Shown in pieces: positions 44,038-55,368 of a DNA stretch of 64,000 nt. The stretch spans positions 1,116,001 through 1,180,000 of the forward strand of contig MU839830.1 of the NCBI GenBank assembly GCA_030411725.1, in the 5' to 3' direction. The translations under genes and the position numbers were made by a program. Position 1 is the first letter of the stretch. The number at the start of each line of letters is the position of its first letter. The notes beneath the pieces are model-generated. The model saw only the letters and a program-made list of their open reading frames with translations, had not been told where the DNA came from and did no database searches. The stretch is from Echria macrotheca. Its lineage: Eukaryota > Ascomycota > Sordariomycetes > Sordariales > Schizotheciaceae.

Positions 44038-47000
44038 ATGGATTACTATGACAACTCCCAGCCGACCCAAGGTTTGCTCTCCCGGTCGCATATTTGCAGC
44101 GAGATGTCTAACGTGTGTTTCCCTCCAGCGACCCAAAATGTCGTCGATCCGCGACGACTCGGCCAGCAGAACTCTGGCCTCTCGGACGAGGATATTTCCG
44201 ACATCATCTGTATCCTGATGCCGTACTCGGATGGGGCGCGTGAGGAGGTCAAGAGGATCGCTGAGGAAAGCTCGAACCATATGCTCGCCAGGGACGAAAC
44301 CGAGAACATAGACCTGGATTATCAGCTTGAGGACGAGGCCGAGAACTTTGGGTTGGTGCATCAAGATGTTGGGAAGCATCATATCGCCCTCAGGTTTTCG
44401 AGTCAGGTCAAGAACCCTGCGCAAGGCTTCACGTTTGGCCGGAACCCGAGTCGATGCGATATCTGTCTGCTGAACGACCCCGCCCGGCGTCTGAGCAACA
44501 TCCACTTCCGTATATACATCAACGAGCATGGCATCTTGATGTTGGAAGATACGTCAACTAACGGGACTGTCGTGGACGATACACTGCTCAAACACATGAA
44601 TCCGCCAGGGCCGACCAAGAGGACGCTGACGAGCGGGACCAAGATAAAGATATTGATGAAGCATCGCAGCCAGGACCTTATCTTTCTGGTGCGGATCCCC
44701 CGTAGAGAGGGCGCTTACCTGGCTACGTATCAGCGCAATCTTGAAGCATACGTGGCCAGGTACGCGCCCCAACCCGTCGATACCAATGAAACCATCGTCC
44801 CCGGGCCCGGGGGACATGTAAGTAGTCATGATGTCTCCTGCTGCCCCATTACTGACCTTGAGCAGGTCGATATTTTCCAAACGCCGGCTCAAAACCCCCC
44901 AGTCGCGAACTGGCCGGCACGGAGGCCTACAGCAGCAAACACAGGCCAGCACGGCAGCGTCAGCACGGTTCGTATCCACAGGTCTTGGAACGGCTCTGAC
45001 AAGTACAACCGCGTGGGTGAAATCGGTAGGGGCGCCTTTGCAACGGTTCATAAAGTGACATCCAAATTTGATGGCCTTCCGTACGCGGCAAAGGAGCTGG
45101 ACAAGACCAAGTTCATGAAAAATGGCGTCTTGGATCAAAAAGTGGAAAATGAGATGAAGATCATGCAGAGAGTGAAGCATGTAAGTGTCCTGTTTCCTCG
45201 GTTCGGCATCTCCTGCTAACCATCGTGACAGCCAAACATAGTGCAATACGTTGAACACCTAGATTGGGATGATAGGCTCATGATTATAATCATGGAGTAC
45301 ATCCCTGGAGGCGACCTTGGAAAGCTGATTGCCGAGGTTGGGCCACTGCCAGAGTTTGCAACAAGGATGCTCGCCCGGCAACTGCTGGATGCTCTCGGAT
45401 ATCTGCACCAAATGAACATCACGCATCGCGATGTGAAGCCAGATAATATCCTCGTTAGCTCTCGCGACCCGTTTGTGGTCAAACTCACCGATTTCGGCTT
45501 GTCCAAGATGATCGAGAATGAGGAGACTTTTCTTAGGACCTTCTGCGGGACCCTGCTCTACTGCGCTCCCGAAGTCTACTCGGAATTCACAGAATATGAC
45601 GAATTTGGCCGACGAAATCCCAGGAACCGCCGGCATCGACATACTCCGGGTCAGCGTTACGACCACGCTGTTGACGTATGGTCGCTGGGTGGTGTCTTGT
45701 TCTACGCCTTGACGAAGCGACCACCATATCCAGCCAAAAACGGTGCGACGTATTCGGAGTTGCTCCACCAGATTATGACGAGGCCACTCGACAAGACGCC
45801 TCTGTTTCAAGCGGGTGTCTCGGAGATGGGGGTCGATTTTCTCCTACGAATGCTCCACAAATGGCCCGAGACTCGTGCTACCGTCGAAGCCCTCCAAGAT
45901 CATCCCTGGGTCAATGGACCAGGCCTGACCGAGTCGTTCGACGAGGTATCGGATGAAGAGCTTCGCATCGAAGCCTCGCAACTCAGTCTCCAAGAATACG
46001 ACAGGGAGAGAACGGTTGATCTCAACGATGAGCTTATCCCCGCGAGCGACGATGAAATAGTGGACAACGATGAAAACGATCCCAATGGGTATGGGTCTGA
46101 GAAAGAGAACTATACCTTTGGGCCCGGTAACGAGGGAGCTCGCGGCCAGCCTCAGCGACTCTTCGGTGAAGTTAACATCTCCGCGATAGGGAGCTCGGGT
46201 GCTATTCCGGTAGACCGGCTCAATCTCCCTGTTTCCATGACAAGTTCGGGTACGACGGAGATTCTCGGAGCTGTGACCGAGATCCGAGACAGCTTCGACT
46301 CATCGGACGACAGTTTTACGCCTCGCCAGAAGTCCAACCCATCACAGCCCAACTCGGGCCATTTGCGCACCTCGGTTCTCCTCGCCAGCCAGAGCAAATC
46401 GGTCAATGAGCTCAACAACATGACTTTCAATGTCGAGTCGCAGAGTTTGGGCGGCACCGAATCCCATCTCGAGCATTTAAACATGATGTCTCGTCCAGGA
46501 TCGCTGCTGCGATCTGCTACCAGCGATCTAAACACCAGCAAGAGGAAGCCGTCGCTTGACAGCAGCGATGAGATGGAGCCGCCATCGGCGAACAACCGGC
46601 GGGTGCTCAAGAGACTCCGTTCTGAGAACTCGGTCGAGTCCTTGTCCTCGATCGACGAAGTGGAGTACGAACTCTTTGCCCATATCCCGAATATTGCACG
46701 AGCGCAATCAGGTCGCCAGATTGATACTCCTGTTAATAAGTCGACCTTCTGGACAGCCGAAGACAGGACGACGTGGCATCTGCAGTATCCTGAAATGACG
46801 CAGCTTCAATACGATGCGTTCAAGGCGGCGGCCACAGCACGGGGCGAGGATTTTGGCCCGGGCAAAACTCCGCTTTGGGATCTTGCTGTCAAGTATTTTC
46901 CGCCTACCCTTCACGAGGAGCACGGCTCGATGATAGCGAGGGCACGCGGAGACGACAATATGCTCCCCTCTACTGCCATTGTTGAGACGCATAACATGGA

Positions 47001-47883
47001 TTCCATTCCGGACACGCAAGATCCGACCCCCCGAGTGACAATGCCGATCCAGTGGGATCCGTTTGAGAAGCGGATTGTGGCCATCCTGAAGTCTGCGCCC
47101 GGGTCCGCCGTCACGGACATGTCCGTGAACATCACGGAATCCATGGTGTCCTGGGGAAGGGCCACAGAGAATACGCAATCATACTCACCCAAGAGCGAGG
47201 CCAAGGTCCCCAAGTACGCTTTCAGAATCCTGCTGTGGAAAGAAAACTACGATCCCTGTCGGAACTTCCGGCCCTGGAATCGCATGCGGCAGGCAGACGA
47301 GAGCTCGTTTTATTTTTACATATCAACAAAGGCGACCAACGGGATTTATATCAACGGCGAGCACCTCCCGTCGGTCCAGTGCAAGACGCCGTCCAGCCCT
47401 TCGACGTATTGGATGAGGCTGCATGATAACGACAGCGTGGTAGTCTGGCAGACAACGGACGGATCGTGCAGGTCTGAGCTCACTTTCCGTTGTGACTGGG
47501 GTGGCAGTGGAAGGCCACGGACAAACGAGGAGCCACCGACGATCGAGCCCGAGGCCGTGGCGAAGCGGTTAGATGAGCTGTGCGGGCGGGCAGAGAAGAA
47601 AATGCGGAACCTCAGCGAACACGATTTCAAGCTGGAGGAAGCCCACCACGACGTCAGTGAGCGGCAGCGCCACATCGAGCAGGAGAGGGACCGGTCACGG
47701 GTTTTCGAGCTGAAGAGGCAAGAGGTGTGTCGTGCCCTTGCGGCAAGACGAGGCAGCCCAGCACCACATGGGGCGCATGCCGATTCGCAGGGGGTGCAAG
47801 TCACACGGCTGTCGAACCGGACAGTGCCGCAATTCCGGACAGGATCAGCCAACGCGATTGATCCGTTTAGAGGCAGGAGGTGA
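44038..47883 (+). CDS. FHA-kinase checkpoint kinase, RAD53/CDS1 (CHK2) type
   Basis: DNA-damage checkpoint Ser/Thr kinase. Exons 44038-44071, 44129-44817, 44866-45180 and 45232-47883; introns 57, 48 and 51 bp; 1,229 residues. FHA1 spans about residues 110-205 (FTFGRNPSRCDICLLND, RRLSNIHFRIYINEHG, DTSTNGTVVDD), with the canonical Gly-Arg, Ser-Asn-x-His and Asn-Gly-Thr. The kinase domain spans about 287-565: IGRGAFATVHKV, YAAKELDK (ATP Lys), THRDVKPDNIL, DFGLSKMI, CAPEVY. A long Ser/Asp-rich linker contains several SQ/TQ sites. A second, diverged FHA lies at about 980-1095 (VSWGRATEN, STKATNGIYINGEHL), followed by a helical, Glu/Arg-rich C-terminus. The FHA-kinase-FHA order is that of yeast Rad53. 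Neurospora has two CHK2-type kinases (MUS-59 and PRD-4); I favour the RAD53/MUS-59 branch without certainty. Confidence 0.9.
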
Positions 47884-48734
47884 AGATTTCGCCGCCATTT
47901 TTACCAAAAGTACTGACAGCATTGTTTATTTGGGCATGGTTTTTCACGGCGCCACTCTGTTTCAGCAGGTTACGGCTACGGCCGAGTCTCGAGCATTTTG
48001 ATCATTTTCTTTTTGCTTTTAGGCGAAGGAGCTATCACGACTTTTTGGAAGCTATGTCCAAGCGACATAAGAGTAAGCAGGGCTTGGGAATACTTAAAGC
48101 ATAATTATCGATACAAGGCTGCGTATATGCAGCGGGGGTGCGGTGGATAGGTGTATGGCATTGATTTTATTGGGAGCGGGATTTTCTTTGTATTTGAGGT
48201 AGCTGGGATGGCTTGGGAGGAATATCTATGGATATGGGCTGGAGGGCAGCAGACTGCCGGAGAAGAGTGACTTTGGGTGATCAACACTTAGATATATAAA
48301 CTTATACATCTCTTCTGTGAAGATGAGGACGGACTTGGTGTGCTGCCCATAGATACCAATCTAGATATTGATACAGAAGCGTGCGATGGCTTGTGACAGT
48401 GTGACGGGATATCCGTGGAGTTGGTAGATGACACAGTCGTCTCCAGAGAAGTTGGGTATGTAGTGTGAGACGCCAACTGAGTGAGAGAGTGAGACAGTAT
48501 ATAAAGAGCAACCAGACCATCTTCCCCTCGTAAGTCAAAAGAAGTATAGACCATAATACCTTAACCCTCTCAACACAAGTTACCAAGTATAAAGCCAAAG
48601 AATCGAGCCAACTACGCCAAGCACATGCACACATATCTCATCCATCATCCATCATCAGAACTCAATACATCCCCCCCCCCACCCATCCCTCTCACAACCC
48701 CCCAGCATCTCTCTCACTTTGAAAAAAAAGAAAA
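47884..48734. other. Convergent intergenic region
   Basis: 851 bp between stop codons. Contains a C10 run (48670-48679) next to a short ATCC/ATC repeat (about 48635-48660). No exon recognised; 3' UTRs expected. Confidence 0.5.
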
Positions 48735-49149
48735 CTACCCATGCCGCAAAGCCTCATTCCCAGCATCAACCTCCCTCTCCCTCAGATTCTGCTTGGCATG
48801 AGCCTCGAGCGTAGCGCGATGCGTCAACTTCTTCTGATCCGTCAATTTCTTGGTCAGATCACCCCCCTTGGCTTGTTGTGCGCGTGCCTATAGAGATTCT
48901 CATCAATACACACATCTTTGTGAGGGGGGAAGACATCCATACCTCAGCGGCCTGTGCGGCCTTGCGACGTGCGTCTTCCTGGGATTCCGGGGTGGTGGCG
49001 GAGGAAGAAGTGTTGGTCCCGAGTCGGCGCGGGGGACCGCCGACTACTTTCTTGGGGATTGGGGCGCTGGTGGGTTGGACGGGGGTTGTGCCTAGGACGC
49101 GGCCTGGTTGGGCGAAGGCGGATGATTCTTTGCCGCAGATGTTTCCCAT
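48735..49149 (-). CDS. Small conserved fungal protein with MGN-type (possibly acylated) N-terminus
   Basis: Exons 49149-48943 and 48887-48735 with a 55-bp intron (donor GTATGG, acceptor TAG), joining AAQAAE-ARAQQAK in phase 0; 119 residues. The N-terminus MGNICGKESS has Gly at position 2 and Cys at position 5, a pattern seen in N-myristoylated and S-acylated peripheral membrane proteins (position 6 is Gly, not the preferred Ser). The middle is Pro/Thr/Ser-rich (PKKVVGGPPRRLGTN). The C-terminal half is a charged helix (DARRKAAQAAE, then DLTKKLTDQKKLTHRATLEA), probably coiled-coil. Similar small MGN-xx-CGK proteins are common in Sordariomycetes without a known function that I can name. It is divergent from the zinc regulator. 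Confidence 0.82.
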
Positions 49150-50402
49150 TTTTTATTTTTTTATTTTGTACTCTGTTAAGTGATGATGATGTTGGGGTGG
49201 ATTGGATGGTGGTGGCGTGGGGTTGGAAGTTGAGCTGGGTGATGAGGGTGAGGCTGATAATCACTGACTCTGTCCCAGGAGTTCAAGGTTGAAGTCCTAC
49301 TAATCGGGATCCGGTTGGAATATAGCCGGAGGGGTGGGATGCGGATTTTTAAGATCTGGGAAGATGGGATTGTAACTATCGGAATGGGTGTGAGTATTCC
49401 GAGTTAGACGGTGATGTCTGGCCTGGTAGACAGGCTGATGATAGACGTGGTGTTGAGATACAAAGGTCAGGGCAGGCAGCAGAGCGGGCGGCGGGCAGGT
49501 GAATGAGGCTTGGCTTGCATGCCTTGGGAACCCCGCCGGGCCGACGACATCTGGTCCGCATTTTGCTGAGTTGCCCACCTGAGCTACTATCTACAGACTT
49601 ACTTCTAGCCAACGATAACCAGGGAATCACTGCAGTTTTCTGAGTTGACCTGGATTTCTATGGGAAATTCGGTGGTTGCTGAGTGAGTGGAAATATGGGT
49701 AGCGACAGGGGTGGCTGAGAATGTCTTATCCGACGATGATCACCGTGAATTCACCGTAGTTTTCCTTTTGATGACAATTCAGCTGTCGAGACAAAGCTCA
49801 TCTCCTGATCAGCCATTCTTCATGCAGTTGTTGAGGATGGCATGTTCAAGGCAAAGTGGTTATTTATTTAATATTCGTAGAATACCGTGCGTGGTTCTAT
49901 CAATGATAGGCTGACCAATGCATCAAATTCAACTGCCCCTCCCAGTGACGGCGCTGCGAGCGGCAGTCAACTTTTTGCTGCCCCACTTGCCAGGAACAAA
50001 GCGGTTCTCCTCGACAACTCACAGCGACAAATCCATAATCGCGCCGCTCTAGCTTGCCATCGCCTAGACACAGCAATTGAGCTCTAAACTGTCTGCTCGC
50101 CTTGCACATCTCAGTGCCCCGATCCAGCCCCGCGGGGCAACCGCGGGGCGATTCGCAGCCCGACCGAGAGCCAATCTCAGCCGGTGTGCCCAGCCGTCAA
50201 GGTTCTCACCCACCACTCACCACCACAACTCTCCTCTCACCCGCAACATTCGGCACCCCGCTGTCAACCGGTCTCACCGTTCCAAGACCTCCGGCCACCG
50301 CGCCCCCTCCACCGCCCGGACCTGTTTGAACCAGCACCCGGATCTTGGTCTCCGAAGATTCCGGGCTCGCAATTTTACTCGTTGACTCGGCGCACCGCCA
50401 TC
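49150..50402. other. Divergent intergenic region, 1.25 kb
   Basis: Carries the promoters of the small MGN protein (-) and the zinc-finger regulator (+). The last 300 bp before 50403 are C-rich and pyrimidine-biased, consistent with a long leader; the frame of the regulator is open upstream to 50184, but the ATG at 50403 is the first in good context. I could not identify a zinc-responsive element with confidence. Confidence 0.5.
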
Positions 50403-52251
50403 ATGGACGGCTCCTTTGCGCCCTCCTACTACCCCGACGACCGGAATGCCGTCCACCGACAGTCCCAGAGCGGCGGTCTCGGCCCGATACCAATCAGCTT
50501 CTCGGCCATGGACCTCTCACAGCTTCCGACGCAGCCGGCCATGTCGCGCCTGTCTGGCGGCGCCGGGGCTTCACACGACGACCTGTGCCTCGACCAGTGC
50601 ACGACGGTCGGTGTCTACAATCCCTCATTCTATAATCATCGCGGCGCCCCTGCCTCCATGGCTCCCCAATGGCCGACTTACCTCCAGACCACGACGAACC
50701 TTGCGAGCGTCAACTACTCACAGGATATCCATCAGGCCATGCCGTTCCGACCGGGCATCTCAGTTCCCTATCAACCGTGGTATGGGCAGCGTCAGCCGGA
50801 TCGTCTCCCGGACGATGACAGCAGCTCCGCCCTCAGCTGTTGCGATTCGCAGTGCACCATGACGGGCAAATGCAGTAACATTGCGTGTGCCAACAAAGCC
50901 GATGCCTGTACGGACCAGACATGTCCGGAGCGGTCTACCGGCGTGCCTGCAGAGGTTGTGGATGGAGCTGCTGCCCTGATATCAATAAACCACGCCCCAG
51001 AAGCGCATAATGACTTTTTGCGATTCCGCCAGGACGACTTCAGCTTTGATCTCTCCCACATCTCCGGTCAGAGCTGGCTGTGGCCCGAGACGGTGAATAA
51101 CGTGGCAACTCATCTCCTGGCTGCACATGGCGACCCGGGTTCATCGACTTGCACAAGACCGTGTGTTCTTGATAATCTTGCCAACTTTTCGAATTGTCCT
51201 ATGCCCTCAGTGCACAGCCTCGGGGAATATAACCAGTTCAGCGGTCCGTCTGCCCAAGACTTTGTCGCGTGTCGAGCCGAGGTTCATGATCCAGAGAATT
51301 TTCTGGAGCATTTCAACCAGGAACACAAGCAGTTCTTTACCGCCAACCAGCCGTTGACGATACCTCTGCTGAACCAGAGACAAGGTTTTTCGTCCGAAGA
51401 TTCCGTGTCCTCGTCTCCTGTTACGCCACCCGACAGCGCCGACTCGACCTCGTCCAACACGCCGTCTCCGCTAACGCCGATATCGAATGCGCTTGATGTG
51501 GCGGACCCGAAAGAAGAGGAAATGACGCCGGAGAGAGGCATGTCGGAGATTTCCGAGGACGGCTTCCAGATCCATCGGTGTCTCTGGAGGGAAGGATGTG
51601 GCTCCGAGTTGTGCGGAGAGGGTTTTGGGAGTCCGGAAGAGCTTTTCTCACATACCGCGAGCGTGCATATCAAGAATGCGACCAAAGGGGATCAAGGGTT
51701 TCGATGTGGATGGGACGATTGTCCGCGGAGCAAGCCGGACGCCGCCGGCTTTCCGCAGCGGAGCAAGATTGAGAGGCATATGCAGACGCATATTGACCGT
51801 GAGTTTTTTCTTTGTGCTGCTACGAAATTATACTGACGGTCTAGACAAACCACATCGATGCGAAATATGTCAAAAGGGCTTCTCGGCGAAGCAAGCTCTG
51901 AACCAGCACATGTTTATCCACACGAACCAGAAGCCGCTGGTCTGCGAGTTTTGTCAAAAGTCGTTCCGGTATCCCAGCGCTCTGACTATGCATCTGAGGG
52001 TTCATACGGGGGAGAAGCCGCTCCAATGCGACAAGTGCGGCAAGCGGTTCAGTGAGTCGTCCAACCTGTCCAAGCACAAGCGGACGCACGAAGAGCGGGG
52101 GCGGTTTACGTGTCGGGTGGCGGGGTGCGACCGTCATTTTCACCGACAGGACCAGCTACGGAGGCACATGAAGACTCATGTGAAGGACGAGGGGCCGGTG
52201 GACATGCTTGCGGCCAAGTTTGAGACGGTTTTTGAGGGAGGCGAGCAGTAG
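50403..52251 (+). CDS. zap1: Zinc-responsive C2H2 transcription factor, ZAP1/ZafA type
   Basis: Nuclear activator of zinc-uptake genes. Exon 1 is 50403-51798 and exon 2 is 51845-52251; the 46-bp intron (GTGAGT, branch ACTGAC, TAG) joins MQTHID-H-KPHRCEIC in phase 1; 600 residues. The N-terminal half has a Cys-rich block (SCCDSQCTMTGKCSNIAC, CTDQTC), as in zinc-sensing activation domains of this family. A CWCH2-type tandem finger follows (HRCLWREGCGSELC, FRCGWDDC, RHMQTHID), then canonical C2H2 fingers: HRCEICQKGFSAKQALNQH, LVCEFCQKSFRYPSALTMH, LQCDKCGKRFSESSNLSKH, and FTCRVAGCDRHF ending in DQLRRHMKTH. The finger order and the linkers HTGEKP and HTNQKP match the ZAP1/ZafA DNA-binding region. 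Expect repression when zinc is replete. Confidence 0.9.
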
Positions 52252-53115
52252 GTGGCAGCGGACAGCAGTGCAGCGTGGTGGCGTGGCTGTGGCAGCGGTG
52301 GACAGCAAACAGCAGGACCTGCTGTCGATTCCGTTCCAGCGTCCCAACAGTGGCCGTACGTGGTCAGCAGCATATTCAGCAACTTTTGGGAGCGAGTTAC
52401 GAGGCGGAGGGGTTGGTAATACCCGGGCAGTAATGACCGGAGCAATGGTCAAGGGGGCAGTACGGTCGGGACGGCATCATGACAGTAATGGCCGGGGTGG
52501 TAACGGTCATGACAGCGGAACGGGTCGGTACGGATATCAGGGCAGTAATGGCTAGGACGGTTGAGGGGGTTCCGATACCGTTCAGATTTACGAGCATCTT
52601 AACGATCTAGAGGGGGCAGCGCGTTGGTGTCTCGGGTTTTCGGGGTTTCAAAACTACGATTGCAGGATACGAGATATGATGTAAATATATAGCCCAGCTG
52701 CTCTGGGTGGATCCGGCTCTAAAAAACGAGAATAAAGGTGTGATTCAAGCAGTTTCGTTTATACTCTTTGTTCACGTTGTGATTTTGCTTGGTATGGTTG
52801 GTTGATGGCTGGTGAGATGGGGATAATCGGGAATAATTTTGTCTTTGACAATCCGGGTCGTACGGAGTTGTTTCATGATTTCCTATCATCCCGCCAGCTG
52901 AGACACCACGCTGAAGCAGAGAGATATCAGGTGACTGCAGCTTGTTGTCTTTGACTCATCACAGAGTTATTTTTCAGTTCTTATTATCGAGAAATCAGGT
53001 ACTTGTTACCGTGCCGGCATCTTATCAACGCGGCAGAGATCACAACCGCACACGAACCACATCACCACATAACTCTAGACCAAAACACCAAAGTTGACCG
53101 ACAAGAAATATCAAA
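52252..53115. other. Intergenic, with degenerate GGCAGTAATGRC repeats
   Basis: 864 bp between two plus-strand genes. A degenerate tandem motif of the form G(G/A)CAGTAATGRC occurs three to four times between 52427 and 52555 in the 3' flank of the zinc regulator. The remainder is spacer and the promoter of the next gene. Confidence 0.5.
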
Positions 53116-54588
53116 ATGACACAACAACAACAACAACGCCGCCTCCTAACCCTAAAAGGCCTACCAAAAGCCAACCTCCCCCCCTTCCCATCCTCCTCCT
53201 CCAGTCCCCCTTCCGACCTAGCCCCCTTCCTAATCACCCTCCTCCTCGAATCTTTACCGCTACTAGACTCCATCCCCACCTCCTCCCCCACCACCTCCTC
53301 ATCATCCTCATCCGAATCAACAGGGGAATGGCGCCACCTAACCCAAAAGAAATATCCATCCTCCTCGGACGCGCCGGTCGATTTGTATGAGAGGAGTATT
53401 CTGGTTGGAGACGAAGGGAAGGAAGAGGAAGAGACGTGGGCTCTGCGGCGGAGTGTGCATTCCGATGATGGGGTGACCGGGAAGACGGCGAGCTGGGAGG
53501 AGTTTTGGGTTGCGTTTAAGGAGAAGCATGTTGAGTGTGAGGGGGAGTATATGCCTAGTGTTGTTGCTGCGGAGGTTTTGGGGAGTTGGACGGGGGAGGA
53601 GGGGGAGATGGGTGTTGTATGTTTTTTTTTTCTCTTCTTTTTCTTCTGTTTTTATCCCTTTCTTTTTCTGTTTTTCTGTTTCTATCATTCTTCCCTGCCA
53701 CCTTGCGTTCCCCATCTCACACACTGGTCATATCCTTCACACATTTGTTTTTGAGTTCGTTATCCAGACCCCAGTGTCCACGATGGCCATCTTCTATCTT
53801 CCTATACCCCCTCCTCTGCCCAATATTCCCTCCACCACCCAAGCTGGTTCAATCTCATTGCCACCCTAAATCCTCAAACATAACAATTCATCACATCCCT
53901 CGACTTCTTCCCCTTCAACTACCACTAGTACACAACTACATTATCACCAACCTACCGCCCCTCAACCCAACGCACACTCACTCCCAACGCCTCACTACCC
54001 TTAATAACAACACTGACAAACAAAACACAGGAATCAACAGAGCAATCAAAAACCTACACAAACTTCACCCTCGACCTAGCAGCAATGCGCCACCGCATAG
54101 GCCGTCCAATCCTCCAAGACCGCGTCTTCCCCATCCTCCAAATGACCTGCGCCGTGCAAACTTCCTCTCCTTCACCCTCACCCTCCTCCCCACCCGCACA
54201 GGATCAAGAACAACAGCAACAGGCTCAACCCCAACCTCAAGATCCATCACCAAAACACCACGAATCAGAAAACTACAAAGAGATAATAATAATCACAATC
54301 CCCATCCCCGACCTCTTCACACCCAACCCCCCACAATCACAATCACCAAATCCAATCCAGAATATAAACCTCCAAGGAAAAATCAACACCAAAAACACGA
54401 CGATAGGCCTATACGCTTCTGTCGAGAGATTTCGCAGGATTGAGGAGGGAAAGAAAATAGAATGGGTCATGGCGACGGCGTCGGACGCGAGGGGGGTGTT
54501 GCCTCGGTGGGTTCAGGGACGGGCTGTGCCGGGGCAGATTGGGAAGGATGTTCCTTTGTTTTTGGAGTGGGTTTCTAAGCGGCGGTAG
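53116..54588 (+). CDS. Putative DUF3074 family (START-like) protein
   Basis: Exon 1 is 53116-53616 and exon 2 is 54031-54588; the 414-bp intron (donor GTATGT, branch ACTGAC, acceptor CAG) is long for this locus and very pyrimidine-rich at its start. The join GEMGV-ESTEQSKTYTNF is phase 0; 352 residues. Visible: an N-terminal poly-Gln start, a Leu/Ser/Pro-rich region, WEEFWVAFKEKH...EYMPSVVAAEVLGSW, then NFTLDLAAMRHRIGRPILQDRVFPIL, a variable low-complexity insert, a beta-like stretch IIIITIPIPDLF, IGLYASVERFR, IEWVMATASDARGVLPRWVQ and a closing GKDVPLFLEWV. This order resembles fungal DUF3074 lipid-binding-fold proteins, but the family call rests on general resemblance. The gene itself is well supported. 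Confidence 0.65.
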
Positions 54589-54628
54589 TGTTTTTTTTCT
54601 CCCTCTCTTTGTGTGTGTGTGGTTGAGT

Positions 54629-54660
54629 GGTTGTGTGGTTGTGTGGTTGTGTGGTTGTGT
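54629..54660. repeat. (GGTTGTGT)4 minisatellite
   Basis: Four perfect 8-bp units on the plus strand, about 40 bp after the DUF3074-like stop codon, flanked by GT-rich sequence. Superficially telomere-like (G/T-rich) but not TTAGGG. Confidence 0.8.
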
Positions 54661-54792
54661 GGCGTTACGGTTGTGTGGTGTCATGGTTGTGAGGGTGGTT
54701 GGTTATGAGGGAGGGTGTGTTGATTCTTGTTCGTCAGCGTATATGCGTATGTGCCCCGAGGAGGGGAAGAGGGGGGAAAGGGAGGATGGGGC

Positions 54793-55086
54793 TCATTTCT
54801 TCCCCTTCCCCTTGCTAGGCGTATTTCCATGTGGTAGTACGGTGCAGCGAGTTATCGTCATAGGGGGGTTCGTTCGTTGGTTAACGTTAACGCTGGGTTT
54901 GGCTTGCGGATGTGATGGGCGCCCTCCCTGTGTTGCTGACGTTCCGAGGTCGGGTGGAGGGAAAGGGAAGGGGGTTGTAGACGATGGTGCGGTGTCAGGA
55001 TTAGTTGCCTGTTTGTTCTTGTCATCTTGGTTTTGTTCAGTCCGAGGTGGTGGTTTCTCTTGTGGGTGGTTTTGTTGGTTTTCCAT
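54793..55086 (-). CDS. Doubtful small hypothetical protein
   Basis: Single-exon frame of 97 residues from the ATG at 55086 (MENQQNHPQEKPPPRTEQNQ); the frame is open to 55179 with another ATG. Composition is Pro/Gln/Asn/Thr-rich and hydrophilic, ending TVLPHGNTPSKGKGKK. The last third (GGRPSHPQAKPSVNV) looks less repetitive than its surroundings. It lies convergent with the preceding gene in A/C-rich, strand-biased DNA, which easily yields spurious open frames. Expression or conservation would be needed to accept it. Confidence 0.3.
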   Translation of the reverse strand: MENQQNHPQEKPPPRTEQNQDDKNKQATNPDTAPSSTTPFPFPPPDLGTSATQGGRPSHPQAKPSVNVNQRTNPPMTITRCTVLPHGNTPSKGKGKK

Positions 55087-55368
55087 CGTTCTATTTTTCC
55101 TGCTTTTCTCTGGAAGTGGTGAGTTATTTTGTTGAGTGGACTGGGCGTGGTAGGTAGGTAGACTTGGTTCGTGGTACATGTATGTGGTTGTTGAAAACTG
55201 AAGCTCTCGGACTGGAATCTTGTGTGTGTGTGTATGGGGCTAAGTTCTAGCCCAGACAAAGCTGCGCCAGATCATCTATCTGCCTATTCTGCTATGCTAA
55301 TTTTGGTTGGCTTTGAACAGGCTTGTCCGTTTGTTCCAAGTAAACAAAGAAATATAAGACAGTATTGC

